Part shown: positions 10,515 through 21,870 of the stretch, piece by piece
Layout of the letters: each line of letters opens with the position of its first letter
Position numbering within the stretch: the stretch's first letter is position 1
Assembly (NCBI GenBank): GCA_000697355.1
Contig: JNEN01000719.1
Coordinates: 62,001-126,000, forward strand
Direction: 5' to 3'
Source of the DNA: Syncephalastrum monosporum B8922
Taxonomy: Eukaryota; Mucoromycota; Mucoromycetes; Mucorales; Syncephalastraceae
DNA: 64,000 bases
Notes under the pieces: generated by a model
The model's database searches: none
Seen by the model: only the letters and a program-made list of their open reading frames with translations
Told to the model about the DNA's origin: nothing
Position numbers and translations under genes: made by a program

Positions 10515-12075
10515 CTAAAACTTGTACACCTTGTCTTGAGGGTAGTCCAACCTGTAAAAAATGCAGTTAATCGAAATCTGCCCTCATTGTCCTAGCGTGT
10601 TTTTTTCCCCCGGGGGGTGCATGCTTTCCACTGCACACCAACATGTCATGAGCACTTACTGTTTAAGAATACCTCCGAGCGGACCCTGGCTCTTGTCGGG
10701 GGCCTTGGCGCCTGCAAGGGCAGCAAGCATCGCATCAGGGCCGCAGCAAAAAATGATGGTGTCGGGCGTGTCAGGACCGGGCAAGTGCTCCTTGACGAGG
10801 TCGGCCGTGACGAAACCAACATGACCAGTCCAGCTCTTGGAAGGACGGTCGAGGGCATGGACGAGCTTGAAGCGATCGGGGTACTTTTTCGCGTAGCCTT
10901 CGAGCTCGTCCCGAATAAGAATATCCTCTTCCGTCTGGTTGGCAAAGATCAACGTCACCTTGGTGTCGCGGTCCATTGTGTTCTTGTCGCTAAAAATTTT
11001 CCGAATCACTTGAAGCTAACCATACGTGCGTGAGTTGTTTGTTCATCTTTTTTTTTGCAAGACCTCCGCGGAGGTTTTGTTTGCTTACCATGGGAGTGAT
11101 ACCTGTGCCGCCCGCAATCATACCGACATTCTTTCTACGGCCTTGCTCCCAGTCATACTTGCCCATCGGGCCCTTGATCTCAAGCGACTCGCCGGGCTTC
11201 AAGTTATGAATGTGCTTGCTCATTTTTCCCTCCGGATAGTATTTAATCATGAACTCCACATAGCCGGGCGTCTGTATATTGGGAAAAGCAGGGAGCGTAT
11301 ATGTGTGAGTTGTGCGTACATGCATCAAAGCCAACATCACGAACAAACAGTGTTGTTATAGCGCAACAAACAATGGGTGATCCATTACCTCTTCTCTGGA
11401 CACGGGTGTGTAAGGCCGAATGATGTAACCGGTGGAGCCGTCCTCCTTCTTGTAAGGACAGCGGGTCATGACGCACGAGGCGACGTGCAGACCGGAGACA
11501 TGCTCGTCCGTCGGGAGTTTGAAGCGAAATTTCTTCGTGTTATGGTTGACAGGCAGGACCGTGTCAAGCTTGTGTATATGTGTGTATATGTGAGTGTATT
11601 GAACATGTGGTACTGCATGAGCCGACGCAAAAAAAGAAAAATCCCAAAATCCTTATGCACTTGAACGATGCACAAACAGCACATCCTTTCTCACTCTCTT
11701 TCTCTCTCTTTTTTTTCTCCTTGCCCCTGTCCCGCAAAATTCACCCAAAGGATCGTCTTGTTACCTCAAAAGCACGAAACTCCTCGGGGCTGAAGGCGGC
11801 CTTGGGCTCCGAGTCAGCAAAGACGCTGTTGCTGTAGAAGCAAGTAGTGCCGATCATGCCCAATGCGGCCACTGTGGCTGCACCCGACCACGGCACACTT
11901 TTCTTTACTGCTTTGGGCCAGGAGCCGTGATACGCTCGAGCAGACCGGGTAGCACCAGCGACCTGTTTGGAACAAGTGTCAATGCGCGGAGTCAAAAATA
12001 TCACAAAAGGAAAACACGCACAGCAGAACCCAGAGGTTTCGACAGAATTGTCGTCGAATGGCGGAAGATGGGCAT
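10515..12075 (-). CDS. MCR1: NADH-cytochrome b5 reductase, mitochondrial type
   Basis: FAD enzyme moving electrons from NADH to cytochrome b5, in fungi linked to ergosterol synthesis and D-erythroascorbyl radical reduction. Six exons on the minus strand: 12075..12022, 11962..11765, 11568..11389, 11271..11089, 11015..10660, 10551..10515 (335 residues). The N-terminus is a Ser/Arg-rich presequence followed by a hydrophobic segment (TVAALGMIGTTCF), as in Mcr1 with its dual outer-membrane/intermembrane-space location. FAD motif RPYTPVS, the flavin loop GPMGKYDW, NADH motif GGTGITPM and CGPDAM are all present. The tail DYPQDKVYKF is the usual MCR1 ending. It diverges from the velvet gene. Confidence 0.95.
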
Positions 12076-12609
12076 ATTGAAATAGATTGTAGAAAGACAA
12101 AGATACGAAGGAAAAAAAAATATGGGACGCGTTCACGTCGGTCAAAACAAACCCTCGTTATATGTGATTTATTGACATCAAATCCACGTCATTCAGTGCT
12201 CATTTGTTATTATTAACATGATGGTAAGAACCCATGGAGAGAGAAATGTAATAGGGTGTATATCTGTTGTACTTTAATAATAGTACCGATTGCCCGGGGA
12301 ATCGGTTAATGGTGCCACATCAGGCGACCCGTTAATTCGGGTCGGGCATGCGGTCTCAGCTCTCAATTGCATGCAGGCCCTGTGACGCTTGCCCCTTCCC
12401 AGTCAGTTGGGCCACCGCGTCTTTATTTTTTTCTTTTTTTTTTTTTTTTTTTTTTTTTTGGTCTCTGTATATCAGCATTCTTTGGCTGTAAACCCCTTCT
12501 CCTTTTTCCCACATGTTCTAGATTTTACTTCCATAAATTGATGCTTCCAGCAAGCAAAAGGTACAAAAGAACCGAAGGTTCTTGTTTTTCTTTCTATTCA
12601 TCACCAGAC
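12076..12609. promoter_or_regulatory. Bidirectional promoter MCR1 / velvet with two palindromes
   Basis: 534 bp between two divergent starts. It contains two perfect inverted repeats 18 bp apart: 12285..12306 (ACCGATT, 8-bp CCCGGG-containing centre, AATCGGT) and 12325..12344 (CGACCCG, TTAATT, CGGGTCG). A T-rich tract lies at about 12424-12460. The palindromes look like binding sites for dimeric factors; that role is inferred. Confidence 0.5.
12424..12460. repeat. Poly-T tract
   Basis: A run of T broken by single C bases upstream of the velvet gene, probably a nucleosome-poor promoter tract. Confidence 0.8.
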
Positions 12610-14183
12610 ATGCTTCATAGAAGCACCGACATCCAGCTGTCGATTCGTCAGCAACCCGAAAAAGCTCGCATGTGTAGTTTTAAAGAAAAAGGTGATAGAG
12701 TCCTTCATAGATGATATATTCTTTTACTCATGCAAGGCCGTGTCGTTTTCAGTGGATCGTCGGCCTGTGGATCCCCCACCCATCGTTCAAGTCCATTTTT
12801 CTCATTATGACCCTCTGTAAGTGAATGTGTGAGTAGCCCCTCCAAACCGTCTGCTTAACTTTGGTGTCATTCAAAAGGCGACAGGGCATCGACCATCCGT
12901 ATATGTTTGTCTACGCCACCCTGGTGGATGGCGAGACCAATAAAGACTTGCACATGACAGAGAACGGCACGCGAACAATGGCAGGCACCGTGGTACAATC
13001 GCTACACCGACTAAAAGATGATTACGGCCAAGGTAGGCAGGCCATCGAAGCTTTCTCGAACATGGAATAATAACGCCGGAAGCAGAAGGCGCATTTGCAG
13101 TGTTTTCCGATATCAACATACGAGTCGAAGGTTGGTTCAAACTCAAGTTTACACTCTTCGATATCATCGGGTAAGAGAATTAAGAAAAATAAAGGGGGAT
13201 GTCAATACTTCTAGACTGTGTATGTCAAGTAGTCTCACACGGCATGCTTATTCCCCTTCTTTCAGGGCTCACGTTCAACGCTTATGTTCCGTGACGTCTG
13301 GTTTATTCCAGGTCTTTTCACCGAAAGGTAATTTCTTAACTTTTGCTAGAATGATAGGTATGCGTACCGAATCTTATTCACACACAAACCACATTTAATG
13401 AAACTTAGTTTTTCCTGGGATGTCGGGTAAGCCTTCTCGATCTAAAAAAAGCAAAGGCTGAAAGTAATATTCATGTTGTTCGACACACCAGAATCCACCT
13501 CCTTGACTCGATGTTTTGCAGACCAAGGTGTTCGGATTCGTGTCCGGAAAGAAACAAGAATGATGCAAGTTGTTTAGTCATATTTAATTCTGCATGAAGC
13601 TGATCCATATTATTTCTGGTTTACATTACATGACATGACATGATATGACTTACTTAGAAAGCGACGACGATGTGATGAACCACCCCTGCCCTCGCCGAAC
13701 GATATCCTGCACTCTTTTCACGACGGCATGGAGCTACCCCGCCCAAGCGACCAACATTTCTTCCGTATGCACCCACATCATCGCCCTCATCACTCACAGA
13801 ATCAATACCAGAAGCAACAGGCTTATCCGGCTTCCTCCTCCGACTCGTCTTCCTCCTCATCCAACCCAACTGCCATGACCGAGGATCGCAATACGTCCGC
13901 ACCGCCCTCCTCGTCTTTGACGTCTTCTTTTCCACATCGGGTCGTTCTTCCCCCGCCTCGCACACTTGAGCCCCCGCCCCATCGCCACCATGCCCACCAC
14001 CCTCCGCAGGCCAACGCGCACCAGCACCATCATCATCGTCATCACCATGCTCAACCTCATCCAACCGATAGTGTACGATCTAACAGCAATAGTAATAATA
14101 ATAGTAGTGGTAGCGGCGATGGTAGGAACGATGTCACAAGTATGGTATCGCGATTAGCCTTTTCGTTAAGAACAGATCAGTGA
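12610..14183 (+). CDS. Velvet-domain regulator (VosA/VelB type)
   Basis: Fungal transcription regulators of development and secondary metabolism that dimerise and bind DNA through the velvet fold. Exons: 12610..12691, 12753..12816, 12878..13032, 13086..13170, 13266..13327, 13409..13426, 13492..13568, then 13662..14183 (354 residues). Velvet landmarks in order: LSIRQQPEKARMCSFKEK, DRRPVDPPPIVQV, HPYMFVYATLVD, VVQSLHRLKDD, FAVFSDINIRVEGWFKLKF, LFQVFSPKVFPGMSEST and VRIRVRKETR. The C-terminal exon is Pro/Ser/His-rich and begins with RRR. The last junction uses acceptor AAAG at 13661; the more usual TTAG four bases earlier is out of frame, so this exon is less sure. An in-frame ATG at 12541 could add 23 residues. 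Confidence 0.85.
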
Positions 14184-15408
14184 TCAATTTAACCTACAGC
14201 ATGTAACGCACAAATATAACAAAAAAGTATAATCATCGTTGAAATCCGGCGTCCTGGTTAAACATGCACATACGTGGTAGCGGTGATCCAATGGGAACAG
14301 AGAGTCCAATGATGCATGCCCTTTTGAGCTCCCAAACGATAGTATAGCTCATCCATGTGTTATATTACTTATTTTGAACGCAGGTACCGGCTTCATTGGC
14401 ATATACTGTATGCATTTGGTATGGAATGCAGATTGTTCTAGTAAACAAGCGAATAAAAAAGTACGGGGCAGAATGCAGAACGGTGCGCAGGATAGCATAC
14501 CTTTTACACACACACACGCATTCACATTGATTCACGATATTATACGCACACACACACATACACGTGCTTTGCTGTCAGTAGCATATCATTCGCGGAGAGA
14601 CCAGGTGACTTTCGCTGATAGTCAAGGTTACGCAAGTGCCGTGCTGGGTACCCTCGCCCATTTCCTTTTTTCCACGCAGATTATTGACGCTTTGTTCAAC
14701 ACCATACATGGACGACACATAAGAAAAATTATTTCTCCACATTGAAGGAGTTACCAAATTTATAAAAAGAAGGGAGATGCAAACAAAAAGAGAAAAGGGG
14801 GAGCAAAAAAAAAAAAAACAAGCGAAAAAGCTTACTAGGAAGGTGTGCAGTTCCCGCGGTCCTGAAGGGGGTGAAAGATCTGGTTGGATGAACCACCGCG
14901 CCAGGCGCAGCGGTTTCCACGCCATTGGTCAGGTTGTGGATTTGTGTTACAATCGTCTCATTGGGGACTTTTATGGGGTATATCTTTGAGTGTGGTATAC
15001 GCAGACTGGGACATGCGTTATCAAACGATATGCATTATTTGAATTCAATATGAGAGAGTAAAATAGGAAAGTAAAGGGAAATGCATTCTCTTCCTCTCTC
15101 TCTCTCTCTCTCTCTTGGCTCGTTTTCAATCAGGAAGTGGTAATAACCACAGAGGATCGACATTCGCAAAAAAAAAAAAACAAATCTTTCGCAGGTTAAA
15201 AAATAATAAAAAAAGAGTTACGTCACAACACCTGACCAATCACAGAATTGCAGATTTCAACTTCCCGCTGTTCCCCCTCCGCACTTTTTTTTTGTCTTTT
15301 TTTTTAAAAACGATCCTTGCCGAGTTGAGCACTGGACGCTGCATTTGGCAACCCACCTACCTTTCATAATTGGAAATACCAAATACCCCGTCTGTCTCGA
15401 AAAAATCC
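14184..15408. other. Intergenic, promoter side of the MADS gene
   Basis: 1.2 kb with a TC microsatellite at about 15092-15114, A-runs and several short frames on both strands without domain content. The last 100 bp before the MADS start is pyrimidine-rich. Confidence 0.5.
15092..15114. repeat. TC microsatellite
   Basis: About eleven TC units upstream of the MADS-box gene. Confidence 0.85.
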
Positions 15409-16944
15409 ATGAACGCCGGTCAGCTTAATCAGGACTTGCATCACCAGGCACCCTCGATGCGAGTGCCGGAGCCTGGGAAAAAGCAAGCAGCCAAAACGAA
15501 CAAGGGATTCGAGGAAGACGAGAATGAATCCATCGACGACTCTGACAGCGAAAAGCCCTCCAAGCGCTCGGGCCGCCGTAAGATCAAGATTGAATACATT
15601 GAAGACAAGAACCGTCGTCATATCACTTTCTCTAAGCGCAAGGCGGGTATCATGAAAAAGGTGAGTGTCGTTTGTATATTTCTTTTTCTTTTTCATATGA
15701 GGGTGTTGTGTATGTTTGTACGCTGCGCCTATTTTTTTCCTTCTGCTCTGTCTCTGGTGTTTGACACCCAAAAAATTTGTTGTCGTTTTACGCGTGTCGT
15801 CCTCCCGCACAACACGCACACTTGCGCGCACACTACACACAATCGATCCGATTGACGCTTGGGACGGCGACAGTAGCCATGGCAGCAGTGATAAGAAGTT
15901 TCTTTGTTCTCTTTTTCTTCTACTTTCTCTGCGGCTCGATGGGCCAAAGAAAAGGAGAGAACAAAGGAACTGGGTTTTTCTTTGACGCGTTGTCTCACAC
16001 ACACACGCACACACATACACCACGTACACCACGTACACCACACACACGCCGCATACATACACACACATTCGCTTTTATTCTACTTTTGCTTTTCAGAGCA
16101 TGTGCTTATCTTGCATCCGTACATTTATAGGCATACGAACTGTCGACCTTGACAGGCACCCAAGTCCTCCTTTTGGTCGTCTCTGAAACTGGCCTTGTCT
16201 ACACGTTCACGACAGTCAAGTTGCAGCCCATCGTGACCAAGCCCGAGGGCAAGAACTTGATCCAGGCTTGCTTGAACGCACCTGATCCCGTGCCCGGCGA
16301 GTCATCCTCCGTAAGTCTTACATCGACATGAACACAACCATGATCTCATTCCTATCACCCTGCTCACACATGTACGGCATTTAGGATGCGCAATACAGCA
16401 ACAACAACGAGTCGCCGCGGGTAGACGAAAAGAAGTATGAGGATAAGAAGGTAAGCGTGCAGAATGTGTGTGGAGAGCACATCATGGCCATGGATTGACT
16501 GACCCCCTTGGTCTTCTTCACAAGATGGATCCCGCGCACTCGAATGCTGCAGCGGCCGCGGCCGCGTTTGGCGCGGCGGCATCGCATGCTGGTTCGACCG
16601 CAGCATATCAGCCAGCAGCGTATGCACCTGCACCGACCGCGACTGCGAACCAGATGCCTGTCGGCGGCAATGGCTATCCATCCTACATGGGCGCGGCGCA
16701 ATACCAACAGCAACCCTCGTCGCAGCAACAGCCTCCGCCTAGCCAGCAGCCTGGCCAAGGCCAGCAGCAGCCGCAACAGCAGCAGCAATACAGTCAGATC
16801 CCTGGTCCGCCCTTCTATGGTGCCCAACAGCACCACTATATGTCGGGTCACCCCAGCTATTGGCACAACTCGAACCAGCCCATGTCTCGGCCTGATCAGC
16901 CTCAGCAGGATGACAAACAGCGTGTCGGTGCACCCAAGAAATAA
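15409..16944 (+). CDS. MCM1: MCM1/SRF-type MADS-box transcription factor
   Basis: DNA-binding regulator of the SRF class that binds CArG-type sites with cofactors. Exons 15409..15660, 16131..16310, 16385..16450, 16525..16944 (305 residues). The MADS box starts GRRKIKIEYIEDKNRRHITF and continues SKRKAGIMKK across intron 1 into AYELSTLTGTQVLLLVVSE and TGLVYTFTTVKLQPIV, the type I (SRF/Mcm1) signature. An acidic segment (EEDENESIDDSDSE) precedes it, as in yeast Mcm1-like proteins. The tail is rich in Ala, Gln, Pro and Tyr, including QQPQQQQQ, and probably activates transcription. Intron 1 is 470 bp, long for this window, and splits the MADS box between KK and AY. Confidence 0.93.
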
Positions 16945-17494
16945 TGGCTTTTATTTTGCGTTGCTGTGAACATGATCTCTCTTTTTTCTTTTTGTCCGTT
17001 CAAACTCTATTCTTTTATCGCACCATCACCTAGCTAACCCCCTCTCACATATCAAAGTCATCCCCCCCAGCCTCAAACCACACCCTCAGAAAAATCAAAA
17101 GGCAAGACAAGGCGAAGGAAAAAAAAAAAAGAGAAAGCATATTCATCCAAGTCTTTTGATTTTTTTTTTCGGCCTCCTTTTTTTCTTTCTTCTTTTTCTT
17201 CTCTCTTTATCTTTTCCCCTTCCCCTTTGACTATACGTAAATAACCTTGTGTGTGTTCTATATTTTTTATATCTTTTTTTTCTTCCACAAACTCTATTTT
17301 TCTTTTATTTTCTATCCTGTGTGTATGGTGTAACTTGTGAGGTATATGGCTGACTGTAAAAAAAGTGCGCGAGTACAATAAGAGGAAGATAGAGAGAATA
17401 AGCGCTATGTACATGATCGGGGGGGAAGGGAGGCAGGAGAGAGAGAGAGTCATCCATGTGGGTATGTTAGAAATATAGAAAGGAGTGCCCAAAA
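16945..17494. other. Convergent 3' flanks of MCM1 and the MFS gene
   Basis: 550 bp dominated by T/C-rich and A-rich runs. Open frames here are low-complexity translations. Confidence 0.5.
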
Positions 17495-19442
17495 TTAAAA
17501 CAAGACGAAGATGCCAAAAAGCACCCAGGATGTCACGCATAAGGTCGCAAACAGGCCTCCGTAAAAGTAGTTGGCCTTGTTCTCTCTCATTTCGGACGCC
17601 TTGCTGTCGCTCAAGGTGTCTTTGGCCGCTTCCTGCCGTGATCGGTCCAACAAGGAATGATACATAGTCCGGTCGAGAATACACAGCGTGATACCAGCCA
17701 CGATGGCCAAACTCGCGATCACCATGAAGAAGACAATGACAAGGCTGTAGCCCTTATCGGGCGTCGCATCCTGAAGCAGACCGACACTGATATCAAACAG
17801 GGTCGCGCCAACGTTGGTACCTGATTTGATGATGCCCATACCGGTGCCGACGAGGGAGAGTGGCAGGATGACGGGCACGGACGATACCAGACCGACTGGA
17901 CCCAGCGCGAGACTCACGCTGAACAGGATCATGCCAATGACCGGGGGCAGTTGTGTGTACTCGAGGAGGATCATGGGTGCAAGCATGGCCAGACCGCTGC
18001 CAATCACTGCAAGAATTTAGGGAAGGAGGTGGTGAGCCATGTCAGCGGGAAAATGGACGTGCGCGCTGCCAGGTTTCAACTTACTCATCCAGGTACGCTT
18101 GCCATAACGGTCGACGCAGAGTCCCAAGAAAGGCATGAGGATGACCGGCATAATTTGTGCCACGCTCGCTGTGGCGGCCGCGTGCGCGTTACTGTAACCG
18201 AAACGAAGCTTGACATATTCGCTAAAAGCGGACAATATCAGCAAACACAGATATGGTAAACAACACGAAATAAAACGGGAGCTGTGTGTTACCTGTTGAT
18301 GTGCAAGAAGCAACCCCAACTACCGCCGAGTAAGAATTCCATGGCCGCCACAAGCCAAAACGAATGTGGCAGGTACAGGAGTTTGCTCCATTTGAACGAC
18401 TTCTTGCGCCGCATAAGCTCCATCTGCCGCTGGCAACCGCCGTCCATTTTGATGGTGCGCATCAAGGCGAGATAGATGAGATTCATCACAAACGAGAAAA
18501 CGCAGAGCAAGGCGGAGAACTGTCATACACCAGTAATGTAATGATAAGCATCCATCTTGTATGTGATAGAGAGCCCATTCTTGTTTTTTCTTTTTTTTTT
18601 TTCTTTTCTGGACTTACCCAGAAGCCATAGCCCCACCAGCCCATCCAGTTGGCAATGGGGATGACGGTGGCCTGCGCCGAGAACGAAGCAAGACGGCTGA
18701 CGGTGAGCAGGAGGGCGATCACGGCGGCTAAGCTCCGACCCTTGAACCATTGACTGAGGATGGTTTCCTGGACGATAACGACCGTGCCACTGCCAATGCC
18801 GTAAAGGATGCGTCCGACGACCATGGTAGACAGGCTGGCGTTGTGGGTTGAGAGCGCCACGAGGATGTTGCCCGAAGTAATCAGGAGGGTCGTCACGACG
18901 GACCCGGTCGAAGTGCCAAATGAGTCTAAAAAGATACCGCCAATGATAGGCAATACGGTGTTGACGATCGAAACGCTCGACTGCAGCGCACCATACTGCG
19001 AGTTGGAGATACCGAATTCCTGTACGATAATGAGCCATTTCAGTATGGGGTTATCGATAAGGGTTAAAACAACTGGCTTACTTGTTTGATGGTATTCTTC
19101 ATGGCCCCCAAGGTATGTGCGGCAAAATGACTGCCCACTAACGACATGACGATGAGGACACCATTTGGAGTGAGTATGACAAATAGGAATAGGATAACGA
19201 AGCCTACCCGCTAAAAGAAGAGCGCAAATGAGGGCGACTGCCTTGTACTGCCATGGCTGGGTGGTGAGGAAGCAATCGTCTTCGTCTGTGATCGATTGTG
19301 AGCAGCAAGTGCCCCGAGAGCAGCAAGTCGATTCCCCACGGTCGTTCAGTGGCTCATTGCGACCACAGCAACTTTTGGCACTCTGGGGGAGAAGAGGCGT
19401 ACGCTCTTCTTGTTCTTGCTCCACGTGTTGGTGCCGTTCCAT
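17495..19442 (-). CDS. Major facilitator superfamily transporter, MFSD1-like
   Basis: Twelve-helix-type membrane transporter, 522 residues. Exons on the minus strand: 19442..19208, 19137..19082, 19019..18618, 18519..18293, 18221..18085, 18006..17495. The N-terminus is cytosolic, with a dileucine-like ERTPLLP sequence and a Cys-rich patch (CCSRGTCC). Typical MFS blocks are GISNSQYGALQSSVSIV, IIGGIFLDSFG, VVGRILYGIGSGTVVIVQE and, in the second half, PFLGLCVDRYGKRTWM; the end is a hydrophobic TSWVLFGIFVLF. The N-terminal dileucine and sequence style resemble MFSD1, a lysosomal transporter that exports dipeptides in animals; a vacuolar location here is inference. Substrate cannot be read from sequence. 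Confidence 0.88.
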
Positions 19443-20090
19443 GTAGAAGACGAAGAGGACGAAGAAACGATAGAAAAAATTGTTAAAGAATGTAGAATAG
19501 AGGCATTCGCCGCACCCAGACAGGTAAAGAAAAAAAAAAGTTATCTGATTTATTTTGTGTAGTGTGTGTGTGCGTGATTTGTGCCAGGACGGGGGTAGGG
19601 TGGTCTGCCCTCATGCAAATATGTGAGATCCAATCTGATAAAAAGAGTGTCATCAGGTTGCACAAAACCACAAAACCTCACGGTCGGTCCCTTGTCCGCC
19701 GAATCGCGGTGGACCCCTTCGGCTTCTTCCTCCCTGGAAATTAACAATATGAGCGCGTAGACATGATTCAATTGTGCCCACAGACTGGGATATGGCTTAC
19801 CCAAAGAAAAACACGCCGATAAGAGCAGTATCTTCTACATCAATTTTCTTATTCAGCCATTTAGGATATTGTCAGATGCATATAGTGGTTATCAGAAAGA
19901 TAAGATGATCCGTTGAAAGAGATCGGTCACTTCGCAAAGGGCTGGCGGAGTATACGAGTCAAGATGATAAATTGATATTCGTCCTGGTGGAAAATGATTT
20001 CATCAGATGGCATCATTGGATATAAAAGTGCACACCAAGTGCTCCTCTTCCTTTTATTTCTCTTCTACAATTACACCAAAACCGCATCAT
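19443..20090. other. Intergenic; promoter of MFS gene and of the transposase relic
   Basis: 648 bp. A TATA box (GGATATAAAAG, about 20019-20029) lies about 60 bp before the relic's ATG. A short minus-strand frame at 19550..19804 overlaps intron-like signals but yields no recognisable protein. Confidence 0.45.
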
Positions 20091-21130
20091 AATGAACATT
20101 CAATTCTTGTATGAAAATGGGAAAGGCTCTGTCGTCGATGAGTATGGCAGGGCTGAACCGATGAATTATATTGTTGATGAGGAGCAGTTTCGTCTTGAAA
20201 CATTGAGTTCTCAAACACGATACTGTACTTAGCTCAACTACCTCTAGAGAACGAGAAAACGGTAGCCTGGCAGTGATCTTGTTATGGGGGAGACATCCAT
20301 GAAGCGAAATTATACACGCTATTCTGATCAGGATAAAGTGACGTTCTTTAAGCTGTTGTTTGAGAAATGTCTGAGCGCGGCTGCTGCTGCAAAACAGCTT
20401 GGGATTCACGTTCGTGCAGCGCAAAACTGGGCTGAACAGTACGAGAGGGATCCTGATAATGTCTTTGAGAAAGGAGAAAGACTGGTCGTCCACGCATTCT
20501 CAATGAGGAGCACAAAAAGTTATTCTTGAGTGTGTTGATGCCAACCCTTCAGTCGTCTTGGACGACCTGATGAAGCACTTAACGACAAGTATTCACGGAA
20601 TTAAAAGTATCCAAAAGTACCTTGTTTGATTTTGTAAAAAAGCACTGCATCTTGTCTCTCAAAAAAGCTCGTTTTCAACCCGTAGATCGGAACAGCGAGG
20701 AAAAGATTTAAGAACGCCTGGATTGGATTCATAAATGAGAAAAAACAGACATGGATTTTACGACCAACTGCGTCTTCCTTGATGAATCTGCATTTCATAT
20801 TAATTTGAAACGTAGTATGGCATGGTCAAAGAAAGGCTCCCCTGCAGTGGTCACAGTTCCCAAAACACGAGCAAAAACAACAGCCATTTTAGGTGCAATT
20901 TCTGCCCAAGGTCTGATTAAATGTAGCCTCAGGCTTCCTCAGCCTCCACCCAATAAAAAGAGAAAGCGAGGAGAAGACGTTGGGCGTGTGAGCAAAGGGT
21001 CAGTTACGGGACACTATGTTAGTTTTCTAAAAGCCACGATGGATGAAATGGACCTGTATCCACATATGAAAGGCCATTACCTCGTGATGAATATTGCTCC
21101 AATCCATACATCGGTTGATATAGCTAAATA
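20091..21130 (+). pseudogene. Degenerate Tc1/IS630-like transposase
   Basis: Remnant of a DDE transposase of the Tc1/mariner-IS630 kind. An N-terminal leader starts at 20091 (MNIQFLYENGKGSVVDEYGR) and is stopped at about 20230. A frame at 20284..20529 carries the helix-turn-helix (RYSDQDKVTFFKLLFEKCL, then SAAAAAKQLGIHVRAAQNW), followed by fragments in other frames up to a 20751..21227 frame. That frame has the first catalytic block TNCVFLDESAFH, then SMAWSKKGSPAVVTVPKTRA and ILGAISAQGLI. At least three stops or frameshifts break it. The second catalytic block reads MNIAPIHTS where active members have DNAPIH, so the Asp is lost, and homology ends after DIAKY where another element begins. It cannot encode an active enzyme. 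Confidence 0.85.
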
Positions 21131-21870
21131 CAGTGCCCGCTCGATAACTCGATCACCACCCTTGGTGATCGACTTATCGAATGATCGAGTTATGAAAATG
21201 AATCTCCGACCAAAGACTGACGGCTGATACTTATTCTGTTATACTCTATATACATGTGATGCGTAGCACAGCTACAGATAAAGACATCTTTTCCATCTTC
21301 CGCGCTTGCTTTCGATCACAAAATGCAACAGCTTAGTAGCCGAAGAAAATTAGCTAGACTGTATCCGGAAGCATAAGAGTACGACGCCTCCGCAGAGTCA
21401 ACGCCAGTTTGCGCAGTGGGTTAGGGAAGGATTCGGGCTGACAACAAAGGAAGCCAATCCACCATCTCGGCTATAATCAGGGAGGAGAGGAACCACATGC
21501 AAATGGAAAAAGAGCAGCTTGAGGCAACGCGCAATTACAGTCCCTTGGCCCCAAAATATAAGACGTTTTGTTCGCGGTCGTCCAATAAAATAGAGAAGAG
21601 CATTATGTCACTCACGCGACACTCCATCATCTAATACGTCAATAACAACATTGCTGCAGGTTGCTTGTTCAAATCCTATCGTCTGACATGTTAATATCCA
21701 ACTTTCGGCGGTTTTTATTGGTTGATTCTAACTCGATCGTTTGGGAGGGGCAGATCGAGTATCGAGTTATCGAGTTATCGAATTTTTCCTGCTTAACGTG
21801 ATTCGGTTGCAGCGACGGTGATCGACTTAGGGAAATATCGAGTTATCGAGTATCGAGTTATCGAGCGGAT
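21131..21870. mobile_element. Truncated Tigger/pogo-like element nested in the relic
   Basis: The left end begins CAGTGCCCGCTCGATAACTC directly after a TA, as expected for pogo/Tigger insertions. The right end has the same 17-bp core in inverse orientation (ATCGAGTTATCGAGCGG, ending 21868), plus extra CGAGTTAT repeats. Between them, around 21380-21600, two reading frames give TPPQSQRQFAQWVREGFGL and then QSTISAIIREERNHMQMEKE, which together resemble the CENP-B-type helix-turn-helix of Tigger transposases, split by a frameshift. There is no catalytic domain, so the copy is non-autonomous. The exact right boundary is uncertain because outer TIR bases are diverged. Confidence 0.65.

Noticed and set aside
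19550..19864. Two-exon minus-strand gene before the MFS transporter
   Set aside because: A good-looking 66-bp intron (GTAAGCC...TTCCAG) is present, but no start codon leads into it and the joined frame soon stops.
20284..20529. Intact small HTH regulator
   Set aside because: The frame is the N-terminal part of the transposase relic, and the remainder continues in other frames.
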